From assembly GCF_030272615.1 (NCBI RefSeq), contig NC_081410.1, positions 118,737,140-118,801,139 of the forward strand: a stretch of 64,000 nt of DNA, read 5' to 3'. The position numbers were made by a program, and so were the translations under genes. A model generated the notes under the pieces. It did not search any database. It had not been told where the DNA came from and worked only from the letters and a program-made list of their open reading frames with translations. Positions 12,085 through 23,617 of this stretch are shown piece after piece. The number at the start of each line of letters is the position of its first letter. Positions within the stretch are counted from its first letter, which is position 1. The stretch is from Cryptomeria japonica (lineage: Eukaryota > Streptophyta > Pinopsida > Cupressales > Cupressaceae).

Positions 12085-13600
12085 GTATGAGCAATTGTTT
12101 CTTGAGATCTAATTGTAGGTCTCTTTGAAGATGCTTACACTTATACCAATCAATCCTATGATATGAGCATTTTTTTACCCCAAACTGATTTCTTCCATTT
12201 TTTCTTTGGCTCAAGGATGAGTCCATAAATATGAGGCAAAATATTGAGCCACTTGCAATGTGTTAAAATGATTTTTTGTCAAACAAATAATTATCCTTAT
12301 TCTAAATGATTATAGAAAGATGAGTTACATAACCCATGATTACAAAAATGATACACTCCTCAAATCATTAAATTAAAGATCAATACATGAAATAAAGTTG
12401 AAATGAAGTGATCTAACCAAAACAACACCTTTCTAAGTGACATCATGTCAAAGTAACCATCTAGAATGCAAATATGGAAAAAGTTGAATAAAATAAACCC
12501 GATGACCAATCAATTTGGAAAAATTGCATGGATGATTTAATAAAGTTCCTCAACACCTTTCCAATGCCACAAGAATCACAAACATCAAAGATTATAGAAA
12601 AAATTGTGAGTTTGGGAGCCAAAAAGAAAGATTTGACTTCAATCAACAATTATTTGCACCTGCAGAAAACTTAGCAAAAAACTCTTACGCCACTATGAAG
12701 TGATCAAAATAGCTTTATGTCGATATCTTATTTTTAAAATTTTGACACTAGGATGGAAAGTTATGGAATTTTGAAAAAAATGCCCAATTAGAATATGAGA
12801 GAGGCAAAATTGGGCCTCGAAGGGCTGATGCTTAATTCTCCATGCAACTAGGGTTGACACAAATACAAACTAAAAAATATTGTCAAAGCATCATCAACAT
12901 AATGGTGGGCTAGTGAGTGGAGGTGGTGCCTAGGCGAATGACACATGCCTAGGTTGCCATGATTTAGCCCCCATTTACAACCCATAAGACCAAAGACTTT
13001 GTAGTTAAATGCCAAGTGCCAAATAATGTAGACATAAAATTATTTTTTAATTAATTTAAAATCCAAAATTTGAACCGACTATATATCATACTAGATGTGA
13101 TGCCTAATTGTGCAATATCAGTGCAAAGTGAAATATTCCACAAAATAATTTTTTGAGATGTCAAAGAATATTGTATAGACTAATTAATGGCAACAGGCAA
13201 CACAACATTTTTTGAGGGCGCAAGACAAAAGTGCTAAATTTTGATGATTGATAAGAAAGCTTAAGGTTTTGGGGCATTTTGAATGTGATGATAGGGTTTA
13301 TTTTGGCCCAAAGTGCTCCAAAATTCAAGCCACCTTTTGATTTTGGTAGTGTAATGGTGGGAAAATGATGAGTGATGGATCAAGAGGAAAACTACCATTT
13401 CCCTCAAAGAGAAATGAGAGTTTCACTATTGATTATCCTTCAAGCACTTTTCACCATTACATTAGGAAGAAGGGGATGCGATAATTCACTAGATTCAATC
13501 TCCACACAAAGATGATAGATTTAATTCTGAATGAATTGAGAATGTTAGGATGATCCCCTCTTCCTTATTTGATTTGAAAAGGAATTGATTGACTTATGTA
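12085..13600. other. Spacer with no recognisable gene
   Basis: AT-rich sequence continuing the chromovirus target on the right. Minor ORFs show no known domain, and I found no LTR boundary, tRNA-like or inverted-repeat structure I could support. Confidence 0.4.
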
Positions 13601-14430
13601 GTGCAAAAGTGACAAAGAATCAATTATAACTTGAGATTGGAATATGAGATGAAGTTGTGCACCTGAATCTGGCAATAAAATGTCGAGATGAAATTGCCCT
13701 GCAAATTTGACGAAAAGTTGTCCGGACCGTGGCGGGAATGTATACGGTCCTCCGAAAAATCCACGAAATGAAAAGGGTTTTTCTGCCTCTGCTAATGAAG
13801 CCCGAATCCAAAAGTACAGTTGCGCACGTGCAACCTACACACAAAAAGGAGAGGAAAAGGGGTTGGGATTGGGGGTTTGCCTTTAGGTCAAACCCCAGTT
13901 TTGGAATTAACCAAGTAATGAAAGAAGGTACTTGCAAGTATATGTAAATGAAATACTAAATTATAAATCACCTCAAGGGAGGATGTGGTAGCAATGTTGA
14001 TAGAAATGCTTGTGTGGAATTGAATGTTGAAATCAATCTCCTCTTCAATGGTTGAATCCTTGACTTGAATGCAACACCTATCCTTGAAGGGAGACTTGAG
14101 AATGCTCAATGCTGGAAAAGAATACTTGAATGCTTGAATGCTTGATCGCTTATGCAACTTGAATCTCTCCAACTTTGACCTTTCCAACTTATCAACCTAT
14201 GCAAATGATAGAGTGATTGCCCCCTTAAATAAATATTTGGTGGATTTGAATTTCGTCATGGGCTGACATCGGGGAGGTTTCCCACTTGAGGTACAACCCA
14301 CAAGGAATGCTCTAGGAAGGGTCCTGCCCTAAAATAGGGTAGGGACAGGGGCACCACACCCCTGTCCATGAGGGACAGTGGTGCCATGCCCCTGTCCTAC
14401 CCCTTTCTTCAGGGTAGAATGTAGTCGGGG
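13600..14430 (-). mobile_element. LTR relic of a Tat-related family
   Basis: Several words match the LTRs of other Tat-type copies here, in minus orientation. The ACCGTGGCG...ATACGGTCC segment at about 13725-13760 parallels ACCATGGCG...CACACGGTCC in the LTR at 26544. A reversed GGGTTTGCC...GTCAAACCCC is at about 13875-13900 (compare + orientation at 55695). CAAGCATTCAAG-like words appear on the - strand near 14120-14150. GGGACAGGGGCACCAC palindromes are at 14342-14400. Ends were not found, so this may be a solo LTR or a fragment. Confidence 0.5.
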
Positions 14431-15356
14431 TGATGCAAAGGCCAAGGAAGAAGTTGATTTCACAAGTCGAGCACTCTTCGGTCTCTGATCAGGCTAGAGG
14501 ATTCAAGTTTGCATGCATGAGGAACCTAATGCAGTCAAAAATTGCTAGGGTCGCATTTATGACACTACAGGTAGCGATCTCCCAAACTGAAACCCTCATA
14601 GATATAACCTCATATGCCAGACTTAGACAAAACAAAAGCCAAAATTTACTTTCTTGGGCGCTTTGGATTAAATTGTCAGGTCTAATTGATGCCAAAATGC
14701 ACCTAGAAAAATTTAAGTTTGATTATATCCTAAATTTAAGAAGGGGCTTGTAGATCTGAAGGTTTGGCACTACGTTAAAATCACCAATGAACTCAATCAT
14801 CTTGGATCACCTACAAAACCAAAAGATTCCTTCGACAAAAGAGCAATAAAAGAAAAATAATGCTTGATTATGGGCATTATGGATTAGAATGAATTGGATA
14901 TTACATCACAATACAACATGTACATATATGATTCCTTGCTTATATAGGAAAGGTTGCGAGATAGGTTTAGAAAAGATTATGACACGCGTCTTAGTACTAT
15001 ATAATGAGATAGCTAACATGATAATTTTTAAACATGACCTAGGGCAATAAGTAAATGCTAAGATAAAATCACATGACAACTAATACTTATAGAAATATTC
15101 TTAGAACCTAAGTGTAATGTGTGTTGTGTCATGTAAGCATCCAGTCCATACATTCTTCATTTGCCTCATGCAATTTTCTCTTTTTGTTGTTTCCATTTGC
15201 TTAGATTTTTTGCCAAATTCCCCATGGTACTAAAGTCATTCCTAGTGCAATGGAGATGCAAATAATTTTAAAGAAAAATTATCATGAAGATTTAAAGTTA
15301 GGTTTGCAATTTAGAGTTTGAAGGTTAAAATTCAACTTGTTTATGCAAATTCAACA
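14431..15356. other. Spacer, possible further LTR fragment
   Basis: No coding domain is seen. A TATA-like CTTATATAGG lies near 14939 within sequence of LTR-like character, but termini and target duplications were not found. The + strand frame at 14430-14753 has no recognisable similarity. Confidence 0.3.
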
Positions 15357-15825
15357 TAAGGCAAGGGTCCCATGAGGGGGGCTTAAACTCTATTTTTAAG
15401 GAAGAGGTAGTCCCATGAAGATTTTTTTTTTGTGCTACGAGATTATTTGGAATCTTTCCAAAAAAATAGAAGCCCCTATTTTTTAGGCCTACAAATTTGA
15501 GCAGATGAAAAAGAGGTGGGGCTAGAAATCGCCCCACCAGCTTAGGGATGTTATCTGCTACTTGTCAAACATCTAAGTTTAATTTCTATTAAAAAATAGT
15601 TTTGGAGGGAAGTGAATTATTTTTACTTCTTTTTATTATGCACATAGTCTACAAGACAAAGGTATTCATGAGACCACCGACTTCCTTAAATTTTAGAGCT
15701 TAAATATTTAAGCTGAACTACACTACTAAATTCATGGGACCAACAACTTTAAAATTTTCCTCAAAATTCTCAGCTGCTCCAGCTCTATTTTTTAGGAAGC
15801 CCCCTCCATGGGACCCCAACCTTAG
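15357..15825. mobile_element. MITE with about 27-bp terminal inverted repeats
   Basis: The left end reads TAAGGCAAGGGTCCCATGAG. The reverse complement of the right end (15824 leftwards) reads TAAGGTTGGGGTCCCATGGA. Similarity continues through GGGGGCTT into the A/T-rich interior. Total length is about 470 bp, with no coding capacity. A direct repeat TCAACA flanks it at 15351-15356 and 15826-15831. CCCATGA/CCATGGGA words recur inside. The superfamily is not settled, because a TTA/TAA target site of the PIF/Harbinger type cannot be excluded. Confidence 0.7.
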
Positions 15826-16080
15826 TCAACAAAGCTTTGGTGAAATCTGATTAATATTTGCAAATATCTTGTATTTTGAACAATATTTGTAAAATTTCAC
15901 CAAATCCTCTTGTATCAAGCAAATATATGGTTAATTTGGAGGTTATTTACAAAGTTCTTCGAATCTTTAGTTCAACACATTTTATTTATAATTTATAAAT
16001 TATTTCTTCAGATCAGCCAATTATTTATCAATTCTTGTCAGATTTTGCTAAGTGTCATTAAATTCATAGCAATATTTTTT

Positions 16081-16155
16081 TTTTTTTTGTTATCGTCAAG
16101 ATATCCCTGGGAGCAAACCCGAGACTTAGGACCAACTACTCTAACCCGTGGGGGC
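16081..16155 (-). mobile_element. Very short tRNA-like SINE with poly(A) tail
   Basis: On the - strand the 75-bp insert carries an A-box-like TTAGAGTAGTTGG, a B-box-like GGGTTTGCTCCC, and ends in an A-rich tail (the T run at 16081-16088). A 16-bp direct repeat, CATAGCAATATTTTTT, flanks it exactly at 16065-16080 and 16156-16171. The repeat is the target duplication expected of LINE-driven retroposition. The body is much shorter than typical plant SINEs, so it may be truncated or a minimal tRNA-head-plus-tail form. Confidence 0.75.
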
Positions 16156-16179
16156 CATAGCAATATTTTTTGGTCGCGG

Positions 16180-16340
16180 CTATTCTGGCTCCAAAACAGA
16201 CCTTTTGTATAGCGTGTTAGTGACAGGTTAGTCAATCGCGACCGTTAAATGTAAAATCGACAGTGTAAAACGCGCAACTAACACACATGTTAGTCCCTCC
16301 GTACTGCCTTTTTGGAGCCAAAATAGACGAGTCCATATTT
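16180..16340. repeat. Imperfect inverted repeat, possible MITE relic
   Basis: CTATTCTGGCTCCAAAACA at about 16181 and TTTTTGGAGCCAAAATAGA at about 16309 are near-perfect reverse complements. They enclose about 130 bp with further inverted words (GTGTTAGT/ACTAACAC). No target duplication was verified. Confidence 0.45.
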
Positions 16341-17540
16341 TTTTGACCTAAACATCTTTGCATATTTAAATTGACTAGAAGTTGCAATATATACAAATAA
16401 TTTTCTATTTCAAGAGTAGATCTACAAATATCTCAGCATTCTGATCTTTGCCTTTTCAAATCCTCACAAATCAACCTATTATTTGGCCTCTATTTGTCTT
16501 GGTAGAGGTGTATTTTCATAGTATGTTTTGGCATCCAATGTGTTCTGCTAAATTGCATAAACGTTTACTGATACCTGACAAATCTTGGATCATAATTTTT
16601 TTTGGCATTTAATTCAACTTTTATTGGGCATGGATATGAAAAATAGAGCATTTTTAGAGGATTGGTAGCAATTACTAATGTAAAGTCATGTAAACGTTTT
16701 TTTTGTGCATAAATCTGCTGGAGAATGGTCTATTTTTTATAATCAGCAAGCCTGTCTTCACTCTGTGGCGCAAAAATTGAGCACTGGTTTTTTTTGTGCA
16801 AATTTGAAGATAAAACTTTACTAGCTGAATTTGGGGTGAATTAAAAGTAACTCCAACTTTGAACTCCAAATTCGGGCAGTAGAATTTGGGAATTGAAATC
16901 CAAATTTTCTTTGCATCCGGGAGGAGATCATTCAAATTCATTATATATATATAAACAAGAGTGGAGGCCATCAATTTTAATGGTGATGGGAGGAGCACTA
17001 TTCACATGTCAAAGTAGAAAATTTTCTGGTATTAGCAAAACCCTCATTTTCTTCCACTTTTCCTCAATATTGCAAACACAATTCTTGTAAATTGCAAATT
17101 CTTGCAAAAAGACATTTTTGTAATAATTTTTTTAAAACAAATTGGTAAAATTAAAAATTAGTATAACTTTCTAATGGTAGCTCAAAATTGAATGTTGTTT
17201 TTCGGAAGTAGTTATTTTTTCATGCGTAATCCTATCCAATGGAGACAATTTCACTCTCTTCTAATAAAGTTTCATTTGTATGCACTTTGTAAAGTGCCTA
17301 CTGTAGGGGGATCTCTAAAATTGAACCAAAGGGGGGTGTTATGTGTGTTATTTCATGTATGCTTCCACTCTTCTAACATTTCTTCAATTTGAGACTAATT
17401 GAGATATCATGGGGATTATGCATTTAATTATGAATTGAGATAAAGTTTCACTTTTGGGGAAGTCCATCTTGTCACCTAAACTACGATTTCATCGTTTTGT
17501 TGTCAAACTAAATTTAGATCTAACTATGATTTTTTCTAAA
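16341..17540. other. Spacer with no recognisable gene
   Basis: AT-rich sequence. The frames at 16675-16998 (-) and 17192-17392 (+) show no known domain or start context. I see no further repeat structure here. Confidence 0.4.
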
Positions 17541-17563
17541 GATTTAGAGCTAAATGAGCTTTC

Positions 17564-19853
17564 TTAAACTTCTCGTCTATCTAGGGGCCCCAATTCAAAT
17601 TTTTTAGGTGTATAAGGAAGTTGAATCACATCTTCATGTTTAGTTTGTTCTAGTTGCAATGTAACAAAATAAGGCTTAGTTTCTCTACAAATAACACTTC
17701 TACTATATATTACCTTCTCTACAATAGGATCACAAAGCTTGTATCCTTTTACACCACAACTATACTCGATGAAGATACACTTCACCACTTTGTTATCCAA
17801 ATTTGTTTTATTCTCCTTTGACACATGTGCATATCCTCACAACCAAAAATTCTAAGATGTCTTAGTGAAGTCTTGTGACCTGACCACAACTCTATAGGTA
17901 TTTTATCAACAAGAGTTGATGTAAGGTACTTGTTAATCAGGTAGCAAGTAGTAGAAACAACTTCAACCCAATTTGTTTTGTTTTAGACTAACACCACTGA
18001 GAATACTCCTAACCTTATCCATCAATGTCCCATTCATTCTTTTTATAACTCCATTCTATTGTGGAGAATATAGAGTTGTCTTATGTTTATGAAAGCCACA
18101 ATCTTTATAGAATCTATCAAAATCATTAAATTAGAATTCAACACCATTATTAGCCCTCAAATATTTTATTTTATTTTTAGTTTGCAACTCAGACATTGCT
18201 TAAAATTCCTTAAATCGACTAAATTTTTCATATTTACTCTTTAGAAAATATACCCATGTCCTACTATAACCATCAATAAATAAAATATAATATGTGAGTT
18301 TTCCTATGAAAAGAAAATCTATAAAACCAAACACATCAAAATTAATAAGATTCACCACACAATAAGATTATAAAAATTTGAGTAAAACTGAACATGATTT
18401 TGTTTTCCATAAATGCAATGCTCACGCAAATCAAAATCAAGATTACAATTAGTCAAACCTTCAACAAGGTTTTTATTTTTCAAGGTCCTTAGGCCCTTTT
18501 GTCCATTGTGGCCAAGTCCCTAGCCATTACATAATCTTCTTTATAGGTAACTTTGCTTTAGAAGAAAAAGCACCTTTGGGTACCCATAAGCCATGCCCAT
18601 CTGTTGAAGGTGAAACCCTCACCTCTTCCAACAAAGCAACCACATATTTTCTTTTCACAAATGTACTATTACGCTCAATAGTATATGTATCCATCTTATT
18701 CAATGTGCCAAAATTGACACCTCTAGTAATCACCATAGTACCTCTAACCATCTTGCATCCTACATAGAAAACACAACATGAACACCTCTGTCTATTAGTT
18801 TGCTTACATAAAAAAAATTGTGCTAGTCTAGGGATATGCAAAACACCATTAATCCATTTTGCTCTACAATGAGGAAAATTAATTCTAACTTTACCACAAC
18901 CAGTAATACTTAAATGAGAATCATCACTCGAGTACACCTTACCTCCTTTAAGTTTTTCATATTAAAAAAGTCAATCTCTATTAGAATTCATATGAAAAGG
19001 TGCACCCGAGTCAATTAAACATGCATCATTACCTGCATGAGTGGCCAAAGTTGCAAAAAATGCATCACAATCCTCCTTCCCAAACTTTGATTCAGAATCA
19101 AATTTTTTCTTTTTCTTCTTTGCACTCCTTACAAAAGTGTCTAGGCTTACCACAATTCTAGCAAATAACTTTGGACTTTCCAAGATTTTTGGATCTCCCC
19201 TTGGACTTGGATTTATCACGCTTCTCATTCTTTTTGCCTTTTTCCTTAGGTATTTGCTGAAACTTTAGGTCCTCCTTGGAACTAATGGATACCTTCTCCT
19301 GATCGCTTTAGAAAGCAAAGAACCCACCACATCTTCAATCTTCAAAATAATAGAAGTACCGTTGATAGCCATAACACCAGAATCCCATGAACTAGGAAAA
19401 AAACAAAGACAAATTTGGCATTTCTCCTCATCCATCTTTACACGACATACGCCAATTATGCTAGCAACATATTGAATACTTCTAGGTGGTTGGTAATTAT
19501 TCCACCCTCTTTCTTTCTCAATGAATACAATTTATTCTTGAAGAAAATCTTGTCCGTTGATGATTTTGCTCGATACATCTAACTAGGTTTCTTCCATAGC
19601 TTCTTTGTAGAGGGAACTTCATAGACATTGACTAAAATAGTCTTCCAAGCACAATATAATTAGACCCTTGGCTTTACAATCCAAAGCATCATATTAAGTA
19701 GCCAAAGTAGGATGTGTACACTTTAAAACAATCTCATGAATAAGATCTAAAATATCTCAATTTATGAATAGATCCTCCATCTTCAATGTCCACAGTCTCA
19801 AAATTATTTCTAGAAAAATTATCCACATCTAATCTCCTTGATGAACTTGCCAT
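17564..19853 (-). pseudogene. Copia gag-protease-integrase relic
   Basis: Gag starts at the ATG at 19853 (MASSS, then LDVDNFSRNNFE) and is broken. 18971-19228 holds the protease start with DACLIDSGAPFHMNSNRD, where DSG is the catalytic aspartate motif. 18527-18937 continues the protease region with GCGKVRINFP and NGVLHIPRL. Around 17880-18300 the minus strand has broken integrase core. 17564-17824 is the integrase C-terminal segment with CIFIEYSCGVKGYKLCDP, close to the usual VKCIFVGY motif. Many stops are present. Confidence 0.8.
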
Positions 19854-19962
19854 CTAAAAATTCGCACAACAAGATCACAAAGTATCTTTTGCACAAGCTT
19901 CCACTTGAATATGGTTTAGTTCAAAAAACCCAACAACCCACAACTAAAACCAAAGGTGATTA

Positions 19963-19975
19963 GGTTCTAATACCA
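19963..19975 (-). other. Primer binding site, tRNA-iMet type
   Basis: The minus strand reads TGGTATTAGAACC, a mutated form of TGGTATCAGAGC, two bases from the 5' LTR end. Confidence 0.75.
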
Positions 19976-19977
19976 GT

Positions 19978-20419
19978 TGAAACGAAGTTAATGTAGCATT
20001 TTTTTTTTATAAACTAACCTTGAGACATTTTAGATCTTTCCAATAGTTACACAAACTAAACATAATTAGCATAGATAACATCCATACCATAACATAGTGA
20101 TTTACATGGGGAAAGGCCTTTTAGGAGAGAAAACCCACATTCCAAAAGTTGCCTAATATATCATTCTAAAATGAACAAGATTATAATATACTTGCATAGC
20201 AAGATTCTTACAGGAGTATCACCAACCAAATATTTGGAGGTAACTCAACATGTAAAACTCTTACACACAACCTCCATCTCATGCACCTAATATATAGGAT
20301 ATACAATACATGAAACTATAAAATTGAACTAAAAAAAAGAGCTAATACCACCCAAAAAGTGGTACCCAACTTATCTCCAATCTAATATGCCCTTTGATGC
20401 ATCAAAATACATACCAACA
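19978..20419 (-). repeat. 5' LTR of the truncated copia element
   Basis: 442 bp. In element orientation it starts TGTTGGTATG and ends CGTTTCA. TGTTGG at one end and CCAACA on the + strand at the other give the usual short terminal inverted repeat. It abuts the primer site on the left. No partner LTR is present, so ends rest on this pattern only. Confidence 0.65.
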
Positions 20420-22430
20420 CATGTAACTCTCCTTTTCAACTCATTTATGTGTCCAACATATTTTTATATTTCCCATTTTAGGAGGCCCAACTTTTAATGG
20501 CAATAAATTTTGGTTTGGGAGTTTGATTGACAAAAAATTGAAGTGTTAAAAGGATCATGAAGTGTTCTATCAAGCTACAATATTCTATGAGCTAATTATG
20601 ACCACTTTTGGGCCTAAAAAATGCATCTAAGGCCAACAAAATGAACTTTTAAACTTTCAAAAATTAAAACTTTAATATCTTGAAATGCAAAGATGATCTT
20701 GCAATAACAATTTATTGACATGCTTATTTATCCAATCCATAGCTTTAGGAAAAAAATTGGACCAGTTTGTTATGTAATACTTCTTATAATATCCTCCTTG
20801 GTAGACCATGGATCTAGATGTAGAGTTATTTTTTATACTTGACCATCAATTTGTAAAGTTCATCTATTACAACAAGGCTTTAATGATCATATTGGATAGT
20901 TATCACTTTAATTATTATCTAATTAATGACACTATTTTCTCTACCTAATCTAGCATATCCTACTCTTCATATAGTTCTACACCTTATTTAATTAAATATG
21001 ATACACCATTACACCCTTTCATTATTGATAATGTGTATGTTGATAATATTTCTTTATCCAATGCATGTTTTAGTGATTATTGGGTCTCTTTATCCTTTAC
21101 ATTGTCTTAATGAGATGAATCTAGGGTTGATACATTCATTGTGACATTTCTAGGTTGTATATCAATCTACATACTTTTGATGAACCCAACATAACTCCTT
21201 CCACCAAATCTTCTACTTGTAAGAATTTGACTATACTACTGATCATTTAAATATTATTTTTAAATTTTTGACACCACCTTTTTCTAATACATCTAATATT
21301 TATCTTACTCTTCATACAACCACACCATATTATTTGGTATAATTCCTTGAGCCAAAATAATAATACAAATCTAATTCCTAAGGTCCTTTCACAAACAATT
21401 ATTATTTTAATTACAACACCATTAACCCTAGCTTCATTTAAATCTTATACAACTTACATTGAAACTATTATTTATGCATAAGCAATATCATTACATTTTA
21501 TAAAATAAATGATAGAAATAACTCCCAAACTTCTTATTAGAATGAATAGAAATTATGAATGTAAATCTTGATATCTTCCTTATTGCAATAATGACTAATT
21601 AAACACAACAACAAATTCATACCAACAATAATAGAAAATTAAAATAGTATAATGCAGCTAAAATCTATGTCTAATGAAACTTAAATAAAAACTTTATATA
21701 TCTCACCCTCTAAAATAGTTAGGTTTTTCATCCTAGGATTCTTATGCTCAAATGCAAGTGCTCAAGATGGAAAGGAATTCACTCTTTTAACCATCCACAA
21801 ACATTATCTAGCTAGATCATGATAAAAAAGGTCCCACTTTGAAAATAATGGCACCAAAATAAACTATCAAAATAATATGACACATATTGATAAGTTAGAA
21901 GGGAAATAAAAATACAGGTGGGGATATTAGGGATGTGAGATTGGGAATTATAGAGGACCCACCCAAAGTACAAGGCATTGAGGGTTAACAAATTGACATG
22001 ATAGGATGGAGAAAATTGACAAATACAATTTAGTGAGGTAGTGTGATAAATAAAAGGCATGATAGGATGAAGAATATTAAAGCTTTGACAAGAAGGATAG
22101 AGGAGTTTAAAGAAACATATTTGGGAAGGGAAAACACACAAAAAAACAAGGAAGACACAAGTACAAATCTAATATGTACAAATTTAGATTAACGGGAAAT
22201 GAGATGTAATAAGTTTAACCTATTCAATTATTTTGTCTAGAAGCAATTAAAAATTTAGATGTTCTAATATTTGTGGCCCTTCCCTTGTTGCATCCTCCAT
22301 TTGAAGATCTTTCCATTGAATTGAGTACTTAGTGTTTTTTTTTCTCAACTTTCTCTCTCTTACATTCATGATTGTTTAAAGAATCATTTAACTATTTTGT
22401 CATATTTTTCAATCAGAGGCAAGTCATATG
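20420..22430. other. Spacer with no recognisable gene
   Basis: AT-rich sequence with only short frames. The 109-aa minus-strand frame at 21812-22141 has no recognisable domain. I could not assign any element boundary here. Confidence 0.4.
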
Positions 22431-22439
22431 AGGGTTTTT

Positions 22440-23410
22440 ATATATTTTTTGGAAACATTTTTTAGGAAAGACATGCATAAATATTCTGTATCTTGCTTCC
22501 CTTAGTTGCTTCAACTCATAGGCCAGTTTATAATACTTCTCAAAATTCATAAGGCTCGTAAAATCATGGCATGAGATTTTCCATGCCATTTACCTTCAAG
22601 GAATGTTTCTTAGATGGCTATAATTTCACAAAAACCATGTCTTTAATCTCAAATGTTGCCTTGATCCTATGAAAATCTTCATACATCTTTTATTGGTTTT
22701 GAGCCTACTAAAAATTATTCTTGAGTTACTCTAGATATCTTAGCTTTGTTTGATCATATCACTTGCTATCAATACCCTACTATATACCAAAATGAGATCA
22801 ATAAACTTTATCTTCATATCCATATGAATTCTTGAATGTAATCATCTCTATTGACATTTGATTGGTGGTGTTTTAACAATTAGCCCCCAATTAGAGCCAC
22901 TTGACCCAATCCTTTTGCTAATCAATAAAATAGATTCTCAAATAACATTTCACCCATTTTTTCATAGTATCAATCTAGCTATTTATCTATGAGTAGGGTT
23001 TAGTGCTAAGTGAGCTCAATTCCTACCAAAATAAAGAGAAATTTTCAGAAAATCTCATGAAATGGTTCTCTATTACTCATAACATTCTTGGGTAGTTTAT
23101 GGAGTTTCATCACTTCCTTGAATTTGAATAAACCAGTTGACACTTTGATTTCTATAAAGATGGAAAAGAAATATATATACTTTTTTAGTTTTGCCACAAT
23201 ACAATATATATTACTTCATGTTTGAAATAATAAGACTCTTCCCTTATAGAGAATAAGTTCATTGATAATGGTGTACTTGTAATCAATAGTTTCACTTCCA
23301 ACATGTTAGCCATGAATGTATTCTTTAGATACTCTATTGTGATTTCATTCTTCCAATTTGCAAAAAATTGAGATATTGAATATAGTTTCATCCTCCTAGA
23401 TAGTGTTAGT
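22440..23410 (-). pseudogene. Ty3/gypsy integrase relic
   Basis: The minus strand, read through stops, shows the gypsy pattern in order. There is a pre-integrase linker (23185-23391, ISQFFANWKNEITIEYLK), then integrase core fragments at about 23000-23150 (GLFKFKEVMKLHKLPKNV). The C-terminal SH3-like region at about 22450-22680 contains KDMVFVKL and HSLKVNGMENLMP. The zinc-binding HHCC section is missing. The relic forms the left flank of the large copia element, so it is older than that insertion. Confidence 0.7.
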
Positions 23411-23617
23411 TTGAATGAGGTTATTTCCTATCTAGTTGTTAGTGGAAACATCTTCACATGTTAAGTTTACTTAGGTCCTATGTTAGTTGTCCTTATATCC
23501 TAGGTGTCATTTATAGAAGTTAGTTATAATGGGTCCATATTTCATTATTTACTTTTAGTCACTTAGGTATTTAATATTTTGTATTAAGAATTTAATGTTT
23601 GTATCAAGGGTAGTTTT
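23281..23617. repeat. Copy A of a 333-bp direct repeat flanking the copia element
   Basis: Positions 23281-23613 match 44412-44744 with four mismatches and no indels. Copy A belongs to the gypsy relic and its right-hand neighbour. It ends GGGTAG followed by T's, directly before the 5' LTR of the copia element. A normal insertion would duplicate only 5 bp. Confidence 0.95.

Larger units (their letters stand above)
17545..20419 (-). mobile_element. Truncated Ty1/copia element
   Basis: On the - strand the order is 5' LTR (19978-20419), primer site, gag, protease and integrase, ending near 17545. Reverse transcriptase, RNase H and a 3' LTR are not found to the left, so the 3' half is lost. The copia order (integrase before reverse transcriptase) is consistent with what remains. 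Confidence 0.8.

Noticed and set aside
16081-16155. Possible tRNA gene from A- and B-box-like sequence
   Set aside because: Too short to fold as a complete tRNA, ends in an A tail and has a 16-bp target duplication, so a SINE explains it better.
16675-16998. 107-aa minus-strand frame
   Set aside because: AT-rich spacer with no recognisable domain and no related copy in the window.
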